Source of the DNA: Paenibacillus sp. DCT19 | GTDB taxonomy: Bacteria > Bacillota > Bacilli > Paenibacillales > Paenibacillaceae | Direction of reading: 5' to 3' | NCBI RefSeq assembly: GCF_003268635.1 | Contig: NZ_CP029639.1 | Coordinates: forward strand, 1,313,501 to 1,377,500 | DNA: 64,000 bases | Part shown: positions 27,783 through 37,346 of the stretch, piece after piece | Layout of the letters: every line of letters begins with the position of its first letter | Numbering within the stretch: the stretch's first letter is position 1 | The notes under the pieces: model-generated | Seen by the model: the letters and a program-made list of their open reading frames with translations, nothing else | What the model was told of the DNA's origin: nothing | Databases searched by the model: none | Program-made: the position numbers and the translations under genes

Positions 27783-28706
27783 TTATCTGAACATATTTTT
27801 GACAACCATCCAGAGGTTAGCCGGTTTCTCCGCCAATCGACGAGTATAGTAAGGGTACCACATTGTTCCATAGGGAACGTAACAACGAATCCGATATCCC
27901 TCTTGTGCTAATCGCTCTTGCTCACTCATACGTAAGCCATACAGCATCTGAAATTCATACGCATCTGGCGAGATTCCTCGATCTTTAGCGTATTGCTTCG
28001 TCCATGAGATGATGTGATCATCATGTGATGCAACTGCGGTATAGACACCTTGGTCGAGATGATGCCGAATCATCAATTTGAACTGTTCAATGACTTCCGA
28101 AGCATTTTGATAGGCCACCGTAGCGGGTTCTTTATAAGCTCCTTTGACAAGGCGAAGTCGAATTCCTTCCCGAATCATATCCCGCGTGTCTTCTACGGTT
28201 CGATGCAAATACGCTTGCAGCACGGTACCTGTGTTCACCAGTCCTTCACCATGCAGCCGGCGAACGATATCCAGCGTCGCTTGGGTAAACGGACTATCTT
28301 CCATATCAATTCGCACAAAAAGGTCATGTAATTTCGCCTGCGCGGCCACTGCTCGAATATTTTCATACCCTTCTTCGGGGTCAAGGGCAAGCCCCATCTG
28401 TGTGGGTTTAAGCGATACATTTGAATCTGCTTGCTCGCGAGCAATACCATCGAGCAGTCGTAGATATTCATCCCGATACAATGCCGCTTCGCTCAAACGA
28501 GTAATCCCTTCTCCGAGATGATCCAGGGTTGCCATGATGCCTTTATTGTTGAGTATGCGAATCTCTTCAAGGGCTTCCTCCAGTGTATTGCCAGCAATAA
28601 ATTTCCCGGCGAGTTTTTTCCCATATTTTACAGATAGGTTCTCCACAGTTTTGTTGCCTGCAACAGTTAGCAGCGTTTTGCGGTACATTTCCGTTCCAAT
28701 ACTCAT
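27783..28706 (-). CDS. putB: Proline dehydrogenase (FAD), PutB type
   Basis: 307 residues, the size of monofunctional Bacillus PutB. Conserved barrel motifs include TLDHLGEGI, LDPEEGYENIRAVA, VRIDMEDSPFTQATLDI, TVLQAYLHRT, LRLVKGAYKEP and EFQMLYGLR, which line the FAD and proline sites. It oxidises proline to pyrroline-5-carboxylate and passes electrons to the respiratory chain. ATG 28706 has AAGGAGGAAG upstream. A -24/-12 promoter lies about 45 bases before the start. It is divergent from the gene for the next enzyme, so the two steps of proline degradation are coordinated. Confidence 0.96.
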   Translation of the reverse strand: MSIGTEMYRKTLLTVAGNKTVENLSVKYGKKLAGKFIAGNTLEEALEEIRILNNKGIMATLDHLGEGITRLSEAALYRDEYLRLLDGIAREQADSNVSLKPTQMGLALDPEEGYENIRAVAAQAKLHDLFVRIDMEDSPFTQATLDIVRRLHGEGLVNTGTVLQAYLHRTVEDTRDMIREGIRLRLVKGAYKEPATVAYQNASEVIEQFKLMIRHHLDQGVYTAVASHDDHIISWTKQYAKDRGISPDAYEFQMLYGLRMSEQERLAQEGYRIRCYVPYGTMWYPYYTRRLAEKPANLWMVVKNMFR

Positions 28707-28750
28707 CTTGCTTCCTCCTTATGAATCATGCTTCTGATACCAACATATCC

Positions 28751-28767
28751 AGCAAGAATCATGCCAA
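28751..28767 (-). promoter_or_regulatory. Sigma-54 (-24/-12) promoter of putB
   Basis: On the minus strand the site reads TTGGCATGATTCTTGCT. GG and GC are separated by exactly 10 bases, as in the consensus TGGCAC-N5-TTGCW. The predicted transcript start is near 28740, giving a leader of about 35 bases. Confidence 0.88.
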
Positions 28768-28860
28768 TCTGTAGCGTTGGACGTATGCATCACCAATGAA
28801 ATCTGTAAACCATCTAAATTTCACAAAAAACTACAAAAATATTCCTACCTTAACCGGAGT

Positions 28861-28876
28861 TGGCACGGATCTTGCT
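28861..28876 (+). promoter_or_regulatory. Sigma-54 (-24/-12) promoter of the P5C dehydrogenase gene
   Basis: TGGCACGGATCTTGCT matches the consensus TGGCACG-N4-TTGCW at every defined position with correct GG-N10-GC spacing. The predicted start of transcription is near 28887, about 54 bases before the ATG. Confidence 0.93.
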
Positions 28877-28940
28877 ACATATATTTGGGTGAGACCCAGC
28901 CAGCGAATCTATATCACATCCTGAAGGAGGAATTATTTTT

Positions 28941-30488
28941 ATGAATATCCCTTTTGTGAACGAACCCTTTACGTCCTTTGCTAACCCGGTCAACCAAGAG
29001 GCTTTTGAGAAAGCACTTCGTCAGGTGGAATCGGAGTTAGGACAACAATATTCTATGATCATAGGCGGGCAAAAGGTAACCAGCTCCCGCACATTAACCT
29101 CTGTGAATCCCGCCAATAAAGAACAGGTCATTGGCACGATCTATCAAGCCGATCAGGAGCTGGCAGAGCAAGCGATCCAAACTGCGGCAGAGACATTCCG
29201 TTCATGGAAGCATACCGACCCGAATGAACGGGCACGATTGCTGTACAAAGCAGCAGCGATTATGCGTCGCCGGAAGCATGAATTCTCTGCTTGGCTTGTA
29301 TACGAGTCGGGGAAGACGTGGCCAGAAGCGGATGCAGATACAGCGGAAGCGATTGATTTTATGGAATTTTACGCTCGTGATATGCAGCGGCTGAGTCAGC
29401 CTCAGCCACTGACACGAATTGCTGGTGAGGATAATGAGTTAACCTATATTCCGCTCGGCGTAGGGATTGTCATTCCACCATGGAATTTCCCACTCGCCAT
29501 TATGGCTGGCATGACATCGGCAGCGCTTGTTGCGGGCAACACCGTTGTATTGAAGCCGGCTAGCACAACGCCAGTGATTGCGGCTAAATTCATGGAACTG
29601 CTGGCTGAGGCAGGTTTGCCGGACGGAGTCGTCAATTATTTGCCAGGGCCAGGCAGTGAAGTCGGTGATTATCTGGTGGATCATGCATTGACCCGGTTCA
29701 TTAGCTTCACAGGCTCCAGGGATGTCGGACTGCGGATTAATGAGCGTGCAGCCCGCACGGCACCAGGTCAGAAGTGGATTAAACGGGTAATTGCCGAGAT
29801 GGGCGGTAAAGACTCCATTGTGGTGGACAATGACAGTGATCTGGAGCTTGCAGCAGAATCCATTACCGCATCGGCATTTGGTTTCTCGGGACAGAAGTGT
29901 TCTGCGTGCTCCCGTGCCATTATTCATAAGGATGTATATGATGAAGTATTGCAAAAAGTGATTGAGCGCACAAAGCAGTTGTCGATGGGAAGTCCGCTCG
30001 AAGTAGGTAGCCAGGTTGGACCTGTTATTGATGACAAGGCGTATGCCAAAATTAATGAATACATTGAAATAGGCAAGAGCGAAGGAAGATTGGTACTGGG
30101 TGGTGGAACAGGTAACGCAGAAGGTTACTTTATCGAACCAACCATTATTGCGGATGTTGATCCACAGGCTCGTATTGCGCAGGAAGAGATTTTTGGTCCT
30201 GTGCTTGCCTTTATTAAGGCGGAAGACTTCCAGGATGCTTTGGAGATTGCCAACAATACCGATTATGGTCTGACCGGTGCGGTAATTTCACGGAATCGTG
30301 AGCATTTGCAGCAAGCTAGACAGGAGTTTTTTGCAGGTAATTTGTATTTTAACCGGAAATGTACTGGCGCGTTGGTAGGTACGCATCCTTTTGGCGGATT
30401 CAATATGTCGGGTACAGATTCCAAAGCAGGCGGAAGAGACTACCTATTGCTGTTTACCCAAGCGAAGCTGGTGTCGGAGAAATATTAA
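28941..30488 (+). CDS. pruA: L-glutamate gamma-semialdehyde (pyrroline-5-carboxylate) dehydrogenase
   Basis: 515 residues, the length of Bacillus RocA/PutC enzymes. The aldehyde dehydrogenase motifs are [10 protein letters not shown] (general base Glu, about residue 286), [12 protein letters not shown] (catalytic Cys, about 320) and [26 protein letters not shown] near the end is typical of P5C dehydrogenases. It oxidises glutamate semialdehyde to glutamate with NAD+, completing proline breakdown. ATG with GAAGGAGGAA upstream. The perfect -24/-12 promoter makes it sigma-54 dependent. Confidence 0.96.
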   Translation: MNIPFVNEPFTSFANPVNQEAFEKALRQVESELGQQYSMIIGGQKVTSSRTLTSVNPANKEQVIGTIYQADQELAEQAIQTAAETFRSWKHTDPNERARLLYKAAAIMRRRKHEFSAWLVYESGKTWPEADADTAEAIDFMEFYARDMQRLSQPQPLTRIAGEDNELTYIPLGVGIVIPPWNFPLAIMAGMTSAALVAGNTVVLKPASTTPVIAAKFMELLAEAGLPDGVVNYLPGPGSEVGDYLVDHALTRFISFTGSRDVGLRINERAARTAPGQKWIKRVIAEMGGKDSIVVDNDSDLELAAESITASAFGFSGQKCSACSRAIIHKDVYDEVLQKVIERTKQLSMGSPLEVGSQVGPVIDDKAYAKINEYIEIGKSEGRLVLGGGTGNAEGYFIEPTIIADVDPQARIAQEEIFGPVLAFIKAEDFQDALEIANNTDYGLTGAVISRNREHLQQARQEFFAGNLYFNRKCTGALVGTHPFGGFNMSGTDSKAGGRDYLLLFTQAKLVSEKY

Positions 30489-30673
30489 ACACGCGCTAAG
30501 TTTTAGCTTCATACGCTAACTAAGATTAGGGATGTCCTTAAAGTTTAATTAAGAGCACACGCCCTAGATTGTTGTGTTATGATGTGCTCAAAATATGTAC
30601 TCAATGTGTGCTCAACATGTATATGTTCGTGCTTCGATACAAGTTCTCAGACTGCCGCTAAGGAGGGAGACGG

Positions 30674-31981
30674 ATGCTTGGAATGCAGTTGGTGCAGGAG
30701 CAGCGTGTACGGCTGACCATGACACCAGAGATGAAACAATCCATTCATGTATTGACGTTGTCCAGCCAGGATTTGGCTCGTTATCTTCAGGATGCAGCAG
30801 CAGACAATCCCGTTCTAGAGATTGAAGAAACCACGGCACGAGTAGCTCGGCTCCCTGCGCGGCAGAATCATGGTAGAGGAGGCTCCTTGTACGATCCGTT
30901 TCTCCGGATCAAAGGGGCTGAACCTACGCTTGAACAGTGGCTGGCGTCACAGATTCGTGTACTTGCACTGCCTTCACAGCGGAGAGCAATTGCTATTTAT
31001 TTGGCTGGCTGTGTTAGTGAAGATGGTTACCTCACAGTTGATCTCACCGAAGTGACTTCGTTAATCGGCATATCCATGAATGAGGCGATGGCAGGACTGG
31101 ATGTACTGCAATCGCTCGAACCAGCGGGTGTTGGCGCACGTAGTTTATGCGAGTGCTTGCTCTTGCAGATGAAGCGTGACCCAGCGGCTGCTCCTTTTGC
31201 GGAACAGATGGTGGAAGCAGGGCTGGAAGCGTTAGTTCCTTTCCATCCAGGCCGAGCAGGTGCACGGTTAGCGATCACTTCTCAACAAGCGCAGAAGGCT
31301 TATGATTACATTTCGAGTTTGAAGCCTAAGCCTTGTCGATCTATCGGCTCCAAGGAATCCCCACACTACATCATTCCCGATGTGGCTGTAGCTGTTCGAA
31401 ACGGAGTGACTTGTATTCGACTGTGCTCAGCAGGTATCCCGCGAGTATCAATTAACGAAGAATACGCTCATTGGTTCAGAGATCCTTCTACGGATGAGTC
31501 TTGGCTGGCACGTACAGCAGAAGCTAGGGCGATCATTCGAAGTGTATACTTACGGCGGGGCACATTAATGCGTGTGGTGGCAGCGGTACTGGAGGAGCAG
31601 GAGCGGTTTATGTCTGAGGGACCGTCTGGATTAAAACCCCTGAGCATGGCGGCCGTTGCTGACAAGATCGGCATGCATGAGTCAACCGTAAGTCGTGCCG
31701 TCCACGGGAAGTATGTTCAAACGCCGCATGGTGTATTGGAATTGAAGGCCTTCTTCACTTCAGGCATTGCAACAACACAGGGAGACCAGATGTCGGCATC
31801 TGCAGTAAAGTTGAGGTTAAAAGCATTGATTGCTACGGAACGTGCGGATCGCCCGTTCTCCGACAGTGCCTTAGCCACATTGCTGCAAAAGGAAGGCATC
31901 ATCCTTTCGCGTAGAACGGTCGCTAAGTACAGGGAAGAGCTTCAAATCTTATCCTCGCTTGAACGCAAGCGGTGGGGATAA
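30674..31981 (+). CDS. rpoN: RNA polymerase sigma-54 factor RpoN
   Basis: 435 residues. The N-terminal activator-interaction region is visible as MQLVQEQRVRLTMTPEMKQSI and the following Gln/Leu-rich helices. The central core-binding region precedes the helix-turn-helix MAAVADKIGMHESTVSRAVHGKY. The RpoN box reads SRRTVAKYREEL (consensus ARRTVAKYRE) and contacts the -24 element. ATG with AAGGAGGGAGA upstream. It sits inside a cluster of genes that themselves carry -24/-12 promoters, next to an enhancer-binding protein. It may be cotranscribed with pruA, since no clear terminator separates them. Confidence 0.97.
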   Translation: MLGMQLVQEQRVRLTMTPEMKQSIHVLTLSSQDLARYLQDAAADNPVLEIEETTARVARLPARQNHGRGGSLYDPFLRIKGAEPTLEQWLASQIRVLALPSQRRAIAIYLAGCVSEDGYLTVDLTEVTSLIGISMNEAMAGLDVLQSLEPAGVGARSLCECLLLQMKRDPAAAPFAEQMVEAGLEALVPFHPGRAGARLAITSQQAQKAYDYISSLKPKPCRSIGSKESPHYIIPDVAVAVRNGVTCIRLCSAGIPRVSINEEYAHWFRDPSTDESWLARTAEARAIIRSVYLRRGTLMRVVAAVLEEQERFMSEGPSGLKPLSMAAVADKIGMHESTVSRAVHGKYVQTPHGVLELKAFFTSGIATTQGDQMSASAVKLRLKALIATERADRPFSDSALATLLQKEGIILSRRTVAKYREELQILSSLERKRWG

Positions 31982-32037
31982 ACAAGCAACAGACATTATT
32001 ACAGTGATCTGTTGTCTCTAACTGAATTATAACGATA

Positions 32038-32084
32038 AACAGCCCCCATAAACCGAGTATTATCGGTCTAGAGGGGCTGTTATT
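32038..32084. terminator. Bidirectional terminator between rpoN and aspA
   Basis: AACAGCCCC and GGGGCTGTT bracket an inner CCGAGTATTATCGG hairpin and are followed by ATTTTTTTG on the plus strand. Confidence 0.88.
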
Positions 32085-32152
32085 TTTTTGTTTTGTTATG
32101 TGTGCTGTGTCTGGATGGTGGTTCGTTATAACGGTTATAGCGAAAAAGCGAA

Positions 32153-33574
32153 TTATTGCTCCATATTAAGCAGGAAACGCTCGCCAGCAATACCTGGCGT
32201 CGTCATCTGTTCTGGATGCAAAATTTCCTCAAGCTCTTCTGGTGTCAACAGACCACGCTCCAGAATGATTTCCTGCAGAGAAGCACCTGTCTTCAATGCC
32301 TCTTTCACGATTGAAGCGGCCACATCATAACCGAGATGTGGATTGAGAGCTGTGATGACACTGAAGCTCTGCTTCATAATGATTTCACAACGCTCCCGGT
32401 TTGCTTCCATCTCTTCGACGGCATAGCGGGTAAATACGTCGATACCATTATTCATGATTTTCAACGATTGTAACAAGTTAAACGCAATGACAGGACCCAT
32501 GACGTTCAGTTCGAATTGACCTGCTTCACAAGCCATACAGATGGTATGGTCATTACCCATGACTTGGAAGGATACCTGGTTAATGACTTCCGCCATAACA
32601 GGATTCACTTTACCCGGCATAATGGATGAGCCTGGTTGACGCGGTGGTAGGCGCAATTCATTGAAGCCTGCACGCGGACCTGAAGCCATCATACGAATGT
32701 CGTTACAGATTTTGGAGAGATTCACTGCACATACTTTTAGCGCAGCGGACAGTTCCATGTAAGCATCTGTATTCTGAGTCGCATCTACGAGATCCTCTGC
32801 CGTTTGCAGCTTCAATCCCGTAATATCTGCCAGATGCTCTGTAACCTTAACGATGTATTCGGGCTTGGCATTCAGACCCGTACCTACAGCTGTAGCACCA
32901 AGGTTGATGGTCAACAGACGGCGATTAGCAAAATCGAGACGTTCCATGTCACGACCAAGCACCCGTGCATATGCGCCGAATTCTTGTCCAAGTCGAATGG
33001 GCACCGCATCCTGAAGGTGGGTACGTCCTACTTTGACGACATCGTCGAATTCCTGCTCCTTCTTACGGAAGGCATCCTGCAGTCGTTGCATCGTTTTCAG
33101 CAAGGTTTCCGACAGGTGATATGCTGCGATACGAAGGGCTGTAGGAATGACATCGTTCGTGGATTGGGACATATTCACATGATTGTTGGGATTACAGTGG
33201 AAGTAGTCTCCTTTGTTCTGCAGCAGTAGCTCCAGCCCACGATTGGCAAGAATTTCGTTCATATTCATATTCATGGAGGTGCCTGCACCACCTTGAATGG
33301 AGTCTACAATAAAATGATCAATATGATGGCCCTTCATCATTTCTTCAGCGGCCATGATGATGACATCGCCGATTTTGCGTGGCAGCATTTTGAGTTCCAT
33401 ATTCGTGACTGCCGCTGCTTTCTTAACAGCAGCCAGAGCCGTGATTAGTTCGCGGTGCACGGGAACGCCGGTAATGGGGAAGTTTTCTACTGCCCGTACC
33501 GTCTGTATTCCGTAGTACGCATAGTCAGGAATTTCTTTTTCACCGATAAAGTCTTTCTCAGTCCTTGTGGACAT
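32153..33574 (-). CDS. aspA: Aspartate ammonia-lyase (aspartase)
   Basis: 473 residues from ATG 33574, which has TGGAGG eight bases upstream; the frame extends to 33625 without a better start. The fumarase/aspartase signature reads GSSIMPGKVNPVMAEV, with the catalytic Ser in the flexible loop. QGGAGTSMNMNMNEILANR and VGRTHLQDAVP are aspartase-type active-site motifs. It deaminates L-aspartate to fumarate and ammonia. A -24/-12 element lies about 75 bases upstream, placing it in the same sigma-54 group as the proline genes. Confidence 0.94.
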   Translation of the reverse strand: MSTRTEKDFIGEKEIPDYAYYGIQTVRAVENFPITGVPVHRELITALAAVKKAAAVTNMELKMLPRKIGDVIIMAAEEMMKGHHIDHFIVDSIQGGAGTSMNMNMNEILANRGLELLLQNKGDYFHCNPNNHVNMSQSTNDVIPTALRIAAYHLSETLLKTMQRLQDAFRKKEQEFDDVVKVGRTHLQDAVPIRLGQEFGAYARVLGRDMERLDFANRRLLTINLGATAVGTGLNAKPEYIVKVTEHLADITGLKLQTAEDLVDATQNTDAYMELSAALKVCAVNLSKICNDIRMMASGPRAGFNELRLPPRQPGSSIMPGKVNPVMAEVINQVSFQVMGNDHTICMACEAGQFELNVMGPVIAFNLLQSLKIMNNGIDVFTRYAVEEMEANRERCEIIMKQSFSVITALNPHLGYDVAASIVKEALKTGASLQEIILERGLLTPEELEEILHPEQMTTPGIAGERFLLNMEQ

Positions 33575-33647
33575 TTCGTTCGCCTCCAGTGGCATCCAAA
33601 AATAGGTCAACTCTGGCATAGCCAAAGCGCACTCAGTATATCATTTA

Positions 33648-33664
33648 AGCAAAATGGATGCCAA
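33648..33664 (-). promoter_or_regulatory. Sigma-54 (-24/-12) promoter of aspA
   Basis: On the minus strand the site reads TTGGCATCCATTTTGCT, with GG and GC exactly 10 bases apart. The predicted start is near 33637, giving a leader of about 63 bases. Confidence 0.85.
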
Positions 33665-33938
33665 GCTAAATCATTTGACCCTAAATTCCGATAAATAATT
33701 TAAATTAGATATATTACCCGACGTTGAAGCCACCATGAGATGATTTTATTGTTATTAAAATTCGATACGGACGGATGTAACTGTTTTGTGCACGGAGTTG
33801 AAGGGGGAATCATTCATCTTATAAATTATGCGCTATAAGGTTGAGAAGGTATTCATAATAGCGTTTTCAGTGATGAATATCACATGTATTTTGGAAAAGT
33901 ATTGGTAAAATAGGAAAAAAGGACTATGAGGTGCGAAG
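33665..33938. other. Divergent intergenic region between aspA and a chemoreceptor gene
   Basis: AT-rich with no gene I can support. It should hold the enhancer site for aspA and the promoter of the chemoreceptor. A GAGGTG ribosome binding site precedes the chemoreceptor ATG. Confidence 0.4.
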
Positions 33939-35216
33939 ATGAAATGGACTTTAGGCGCAAAGACAGTCGCAGGTCTGGTATTGATTTCAATTATTACATA
34001 TGGAACTAGCGGCTTTTTTATATTTTTTCTCCAGGATTGGTTCTCATTTGACATCCCAAGCTGGTTATACATTTCAATCGTTCTGGTGATGGGGGTTTGC
34101 TGGAACGGGATCCTCGGTTATTTTGCATCACGGTGGCTAACCCGTCCAATCGTACGTCTGGCCAAAGCGGCTCAGCAAGTTTCATCGGGCGACCTGACTA
34201 CGGAGATTCCACAGCGTCGTACCGCTGATGAGCTTACGGTTCTGTACGATGCATTTCGGGCGATGGTGACGAATCTACGTGGTATTGTGAATGATATTGC
34301 GGATAGCACACGGACAACTTCGCAGAATGCCCAGTCCCTGAGTGAAGCCATTACCCAGGCAGCTGAGCAGATTGAGATGATGTCAGATGCAGTAGATCAC
34401 ATTGCTGTCGGCGTAGAGGAGCAGAAAGTGACATCACAGCATTCATTAGTGACTGCCGACGAGATGCTTGGTGATTTTCAACGGATGCAGAATCAGTCCA
34501 TGGGCATGGCTGAAATGTCCGGGCAGATGGAACGTTCGGTAGAGCATACGAAGCAGACTTTCTCTTCCTTGATGAAAGGGATGGACGAGCTGGCTGTATC
34601 GCATAACCGTTCTCGTGACATTATGGTTCTGCTTGAGAAGGAAGCTTCGGATATTGAAGCAATCACACAATCCGTTAAGAATATTGCAGAAGAGACGGGA
34701 CTGCTTGCCCTTAATGCATCCATAGAGGCTGCACGGGCAGGGGAAGATGGCGCCGGATTCGCTGTCGTTGCACAGCAGATTCGCAAACTCGCAGACGAGA
34801 GTAAAGATTCCGTACATCGGATCAATGAGTTAATTAGCCGAGTTCAGCAGCGGATCAGAGACACGGCCCAATTGATTCATGAACAGCATGGGCTTGTCGT
34901 GAATGAATCCCAGCGGACGATTAATGTAGATCAGACGTTGCAGGAATTGACGGGATCTGTGGAAGTGTTCATGAAAGGTGCGCACGACATCGGCCTCAAA
35001 ATTGCAGATCAGACGGGGCGCGTAGAACTGACACATGGTCATGTGAAGCAAATTCAAGGTAAGGCAGGCTCATTCTCGGATGAAGCCAAACGGATTATGA
35101 GTGCAGCACATGAAGAAACAGCGATTATGGAGGAGATCTCCTCTTCTGCTGAAGAGCTAAGACAACTAACGGATCGTTTGATGGACAAGACCAAAGCATT
35201 CCGGATGCAGCCTTGA
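33939..35216 (+). CDS. Methyl-accepting chemotaxis protein with minimal outer part
   Basis: 425 residues. Two membrane segments (about 7-30 and 43-62) are separated by only ~12 residues, so there is practically no extracellular ligand domain. A HAMP domain follows ([22 protein letters not shown]). The methyl-accepting signalling domain has its tip at [20 protein letters not shown] (about residue 257). It likely senses an internal or membrane signal. The divergent neighbour is aspA, which may only reflect position. Confidence 0.92.
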   Translation: MKWTLGAKTVAGLVLISIITYGTSGFFIFFLQDWFSFDIPSWLYISIVLVMGVCWNGILGYFASRWLTRPIVRLAKAAQQVSSGDLTTEIPQRRTADELTVLYDAFRAMVTNLRGIVNDIADSTRTTSQNAQSLSEAITQAAEQIEMMSDAVDHIAVGVEEQKVTSQHSLVTADEMLGDFQRMQNQSMGMAEMSGQMERSVEHTKQTFSSLMKGMDELAVSHNRSRDIMVLLEKEASDIEAITQSVKNIAEETGLLALNASIEAARAGEDGAGFAVVAQQIRKLADESKDSVHRINELISRVQQRIRDTAQLIHEQHGLVVNESQRTINVDQTLQELTGSVEVFMKGAHDIGLKIADQTGRVELTHGHVKQIQGKAGSFSDEAKRIMSAAHEETAIMEEISSSAEELRQLTDRLMDKTKAFRMQP

Positions 35217-35418
35217 GCTGTGTCTGGAGTGTTTTTTTTACTTTATTTTCTAATAATATCACTGGAATTTTGCTTATATTGGTTAAACCCGAACGTTCTT
35301 TCGCAAAATGAAAAGTTTGTAAAGATATTTTTATTAAACATTAACAAAAACGCAACGCTTGGGCGATAAATGACGGTATAATAGTCATATTCCATGAAAT
35401 AAGAAGGAGCCCAGTATA

Positions 35419-36265
35419 TTGAAAACGACTTGGACAGGTATCCTGCTGATGATTATTTTGGCGGTAGCTACAATTAGTACAACTTCCGCTGCCAAAACAA
35501 CCAATGTACAACAAAAACAGCTTAACATAGATGAGCAATCCAGCCAGGCCGAAGCGGTCGTGGCTTCTGATATTGAAACAACAAAGGAACATGCAATGAG
35601 CCTGGACACATCTGCTCCAATCAACAAGGAATATGTGTCGGTAGCTCCCGAAAATGATGCCATTCGATTATACCCGATGCAAGTGGAGGGTTCTGGATAT
35701 ATATAAAGGCTTAGTGCTTGAAGCAAATGGTAAAACTCGCGAGTTCAGTGATTGGACAGCAGAGGGTGGAAGCAACAAACCGGAAATACATGAGATTGAT
35801 CTGAACGGTGATGGGCAAAAAGAGATTGTTGTTATGTTTACGCAAGGTCATGGAACGGGAATTTATTTAGGTCAGGCATACATTATTCATCCTGAAACGT
35901 TGGAAGTCATGAAGATGCAGTCGTTAGAAGATATTGTGAAGCAGCATGTGGAATCAAACATTGATGTTACGGCAGGTCAGGTGGGCATTGACGTGTCCAT
36001 TGATGGGGTTAAGGGTGATCCCATTCGATTACAGGAAGACACGGAAGGAATGCAGTACTACGATAAACTTCTGTTTGGTGATGTCATTTATTATGGTTTG
36101 GAGAACGGACAGCTGGTTGTATCCGTATCGGGCGCCTACGGTTTTGCCGTGTATGGCGGTGAATTGAAGTTCGCTTATGGCTATGAGGATGGCGAGTGGA
36201 AAGCCGTGAACGTGCATTATACGAATGAAGAATATGAAGATGGATATGAAGAGTCATTTGATTAA
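35419..36265 (+). CDS. Secreted hypothetical protein, frame interrupted at a TA repeat
   Basis: The start is TTG with AAGGAG ten bases upstream. A signal peptide (WTGILLMIILAVATISTTSAA) is followed by a Gln/Glu-rich linker and a C-terminal domain with EIDLNGDGQKEIVVMF, an FG-GAP/VCBS-like calcium-binding loop, and repeated Tyr/Gly strands. The frame breaks at the TA run 35698-35705; one TA unit more would restore reading into YKGLVLEANGK. Restored length is about 282 residues. It could be a sequence error, a real inactivation or a switchable repeat. Function unknown. Confidence 0.68.
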
Positions 36266-36320
36266 GTGGTGTAACAGAAGATTCGCGTGAACGGGTATAT
36301 ATAATATGAGCTATGCGAAC

Positions 36321-36360
36321 AGTGGGGCTGAAAAAAAACCAGTAGGTTCAGCCTCATTTT
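36321..36360. terminator. Possible terminator hairpin
   Basis: TGGGGCTGAA pairs with TTCAGCCTCA around an A-rich loop, followed by TTTTG. It lies 55 bases after the preceding gene. Confidence 0.6.
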
Positions 36361-36484
36361 GTGCTGTCTAAAAACAAACAAGACATAAAAAAAATACCAG
36401 ATAATTGTAATAAATGAATTGACATTTTCACTTTAGTGATTTAAATGTATAAAGGACAACTCATTTCTCAGGGAGGGATTAGTA

Positions 36485-37192
36485 GTGAAGAAGAAGGTTG
36501 TACTTGGATTGATGGTAGGCACACTAACGTTAGGGATCGGTACAGGAGCATTGGCAGCAACAGGACTGGAGCCAATCAAAGCATATCTCAACAGTAAGAT
36601 TACGCTGAAGTTAAATGGGGAAACCGTGACAGCGAAGGACGCTAACGGTAAGAACGTATTGCCAATTACCTATAACGGAACGACGTATTTGCCGGTTCGT
36701 GCGGTGGGTACACTGCTTGGAACTGAAATATCATATGACGGGGCAACTTCTTCCGTCCTGATCGGTGGAACAAATGGGTCCACGCCAGTAACGGACAATA
36801 AATTAACATTAAGCTCTTTGGGAACATCGGTGCTCGGATCTATTGCATGGCATACCAAAGATCCTGCGGAGACCTCATACAAAGGCAAGGATTACAAAGA
36901 CGTGTATCTGCATAATGATCCTTCGACACAGGGAAGCGATATTCAGATTAACACGGGCAAAAAGTATACATCCCTTCATGTGGAGCTGGCAGCTCTCCAA
37001 GGCAATCAGAAGATTCAGGTTGTTGACCAAGATCGCACTGTCCTGAAAACAGTGAATATTACGCCAGAAGACGGCTTGATAAGTCTGGACGTGGATGTTA
37101 AAGGCACAGAGGCTGTCTATGTCGAGATCGTAGCTGAAGATCCGGGTTCAGCGCTGTTTGTACCGCTCACAACATCTTATCTAACGAAGTAA
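36485..37192 (+). CDS. Secreted protein with copper amine oxidase N-terminal-like (stalk) domain
   Basis: 235 residues from GTG, with CAGGGAGGG upstream. A signal peptide (KKKVVLGLMVGTLTLGIGTGALAA) is followed by the stalk domain with ITYNGTTYLPVRAVGTLLG and EISYDGATSSVLIG, the pattern of copper-amine-oxidase-N domains common in Paenibacillus. The C-terminal half is beta-rich (YTSLHVELAALQG, VYVEIVAED) and resembles an NPCBM-type carbohydrate-associated fold. It should be exported and cell-wall or matrix associated; no enzyme motif is seen. Confidence 0.88.
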   Translation: MKKKVVLGLMVGTLTLGIGTGALAATGLEPIKAYLNSKITLKLNGETVTAKDANGKNVLPITYNGTTYLPVRAVGTLLGTEISYDGATSSVLIGGTNGSTPVTDNKLTLSSLGTSVLGSIAWHTKDPAETSYKGKDYKDVYLHNDPSTQGSDIQINTGKKYTSLHVELAALQGNQKIQVVDQDRTVLKTVNITPEDGLISLDVDVKGTEAVYVEIVAEDPGSALFVPLTTSYLTK

Positions 37193-37235
37193 AATGGAAC
37201 ATTTGCATGGGTGTACCAACTAAGCTGACTTCATA

Positions 37236-37311
37236 AAAAAAACGATTATTCACGATGCATCCCCGCTTTCTATTTAGAGGATGCATCATCGTGATAATCG
37301 TTTTTTTTTGC
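37236..37311. terminator. Strong bidirectional terminator
   Basis: AACGATTATTCACGATGCATCC pairs over about 20 bases with GGATGCATCATCGTGATAATCGTT, with A and T tracts outside. It separates the stalk-domain gene from the convergent dioxygenase gene. Confidence 0.9.
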
Positions 37312-37346
37312 AGAAAGCAGTATGATGTGAATGCTGTTCGTCTCTT

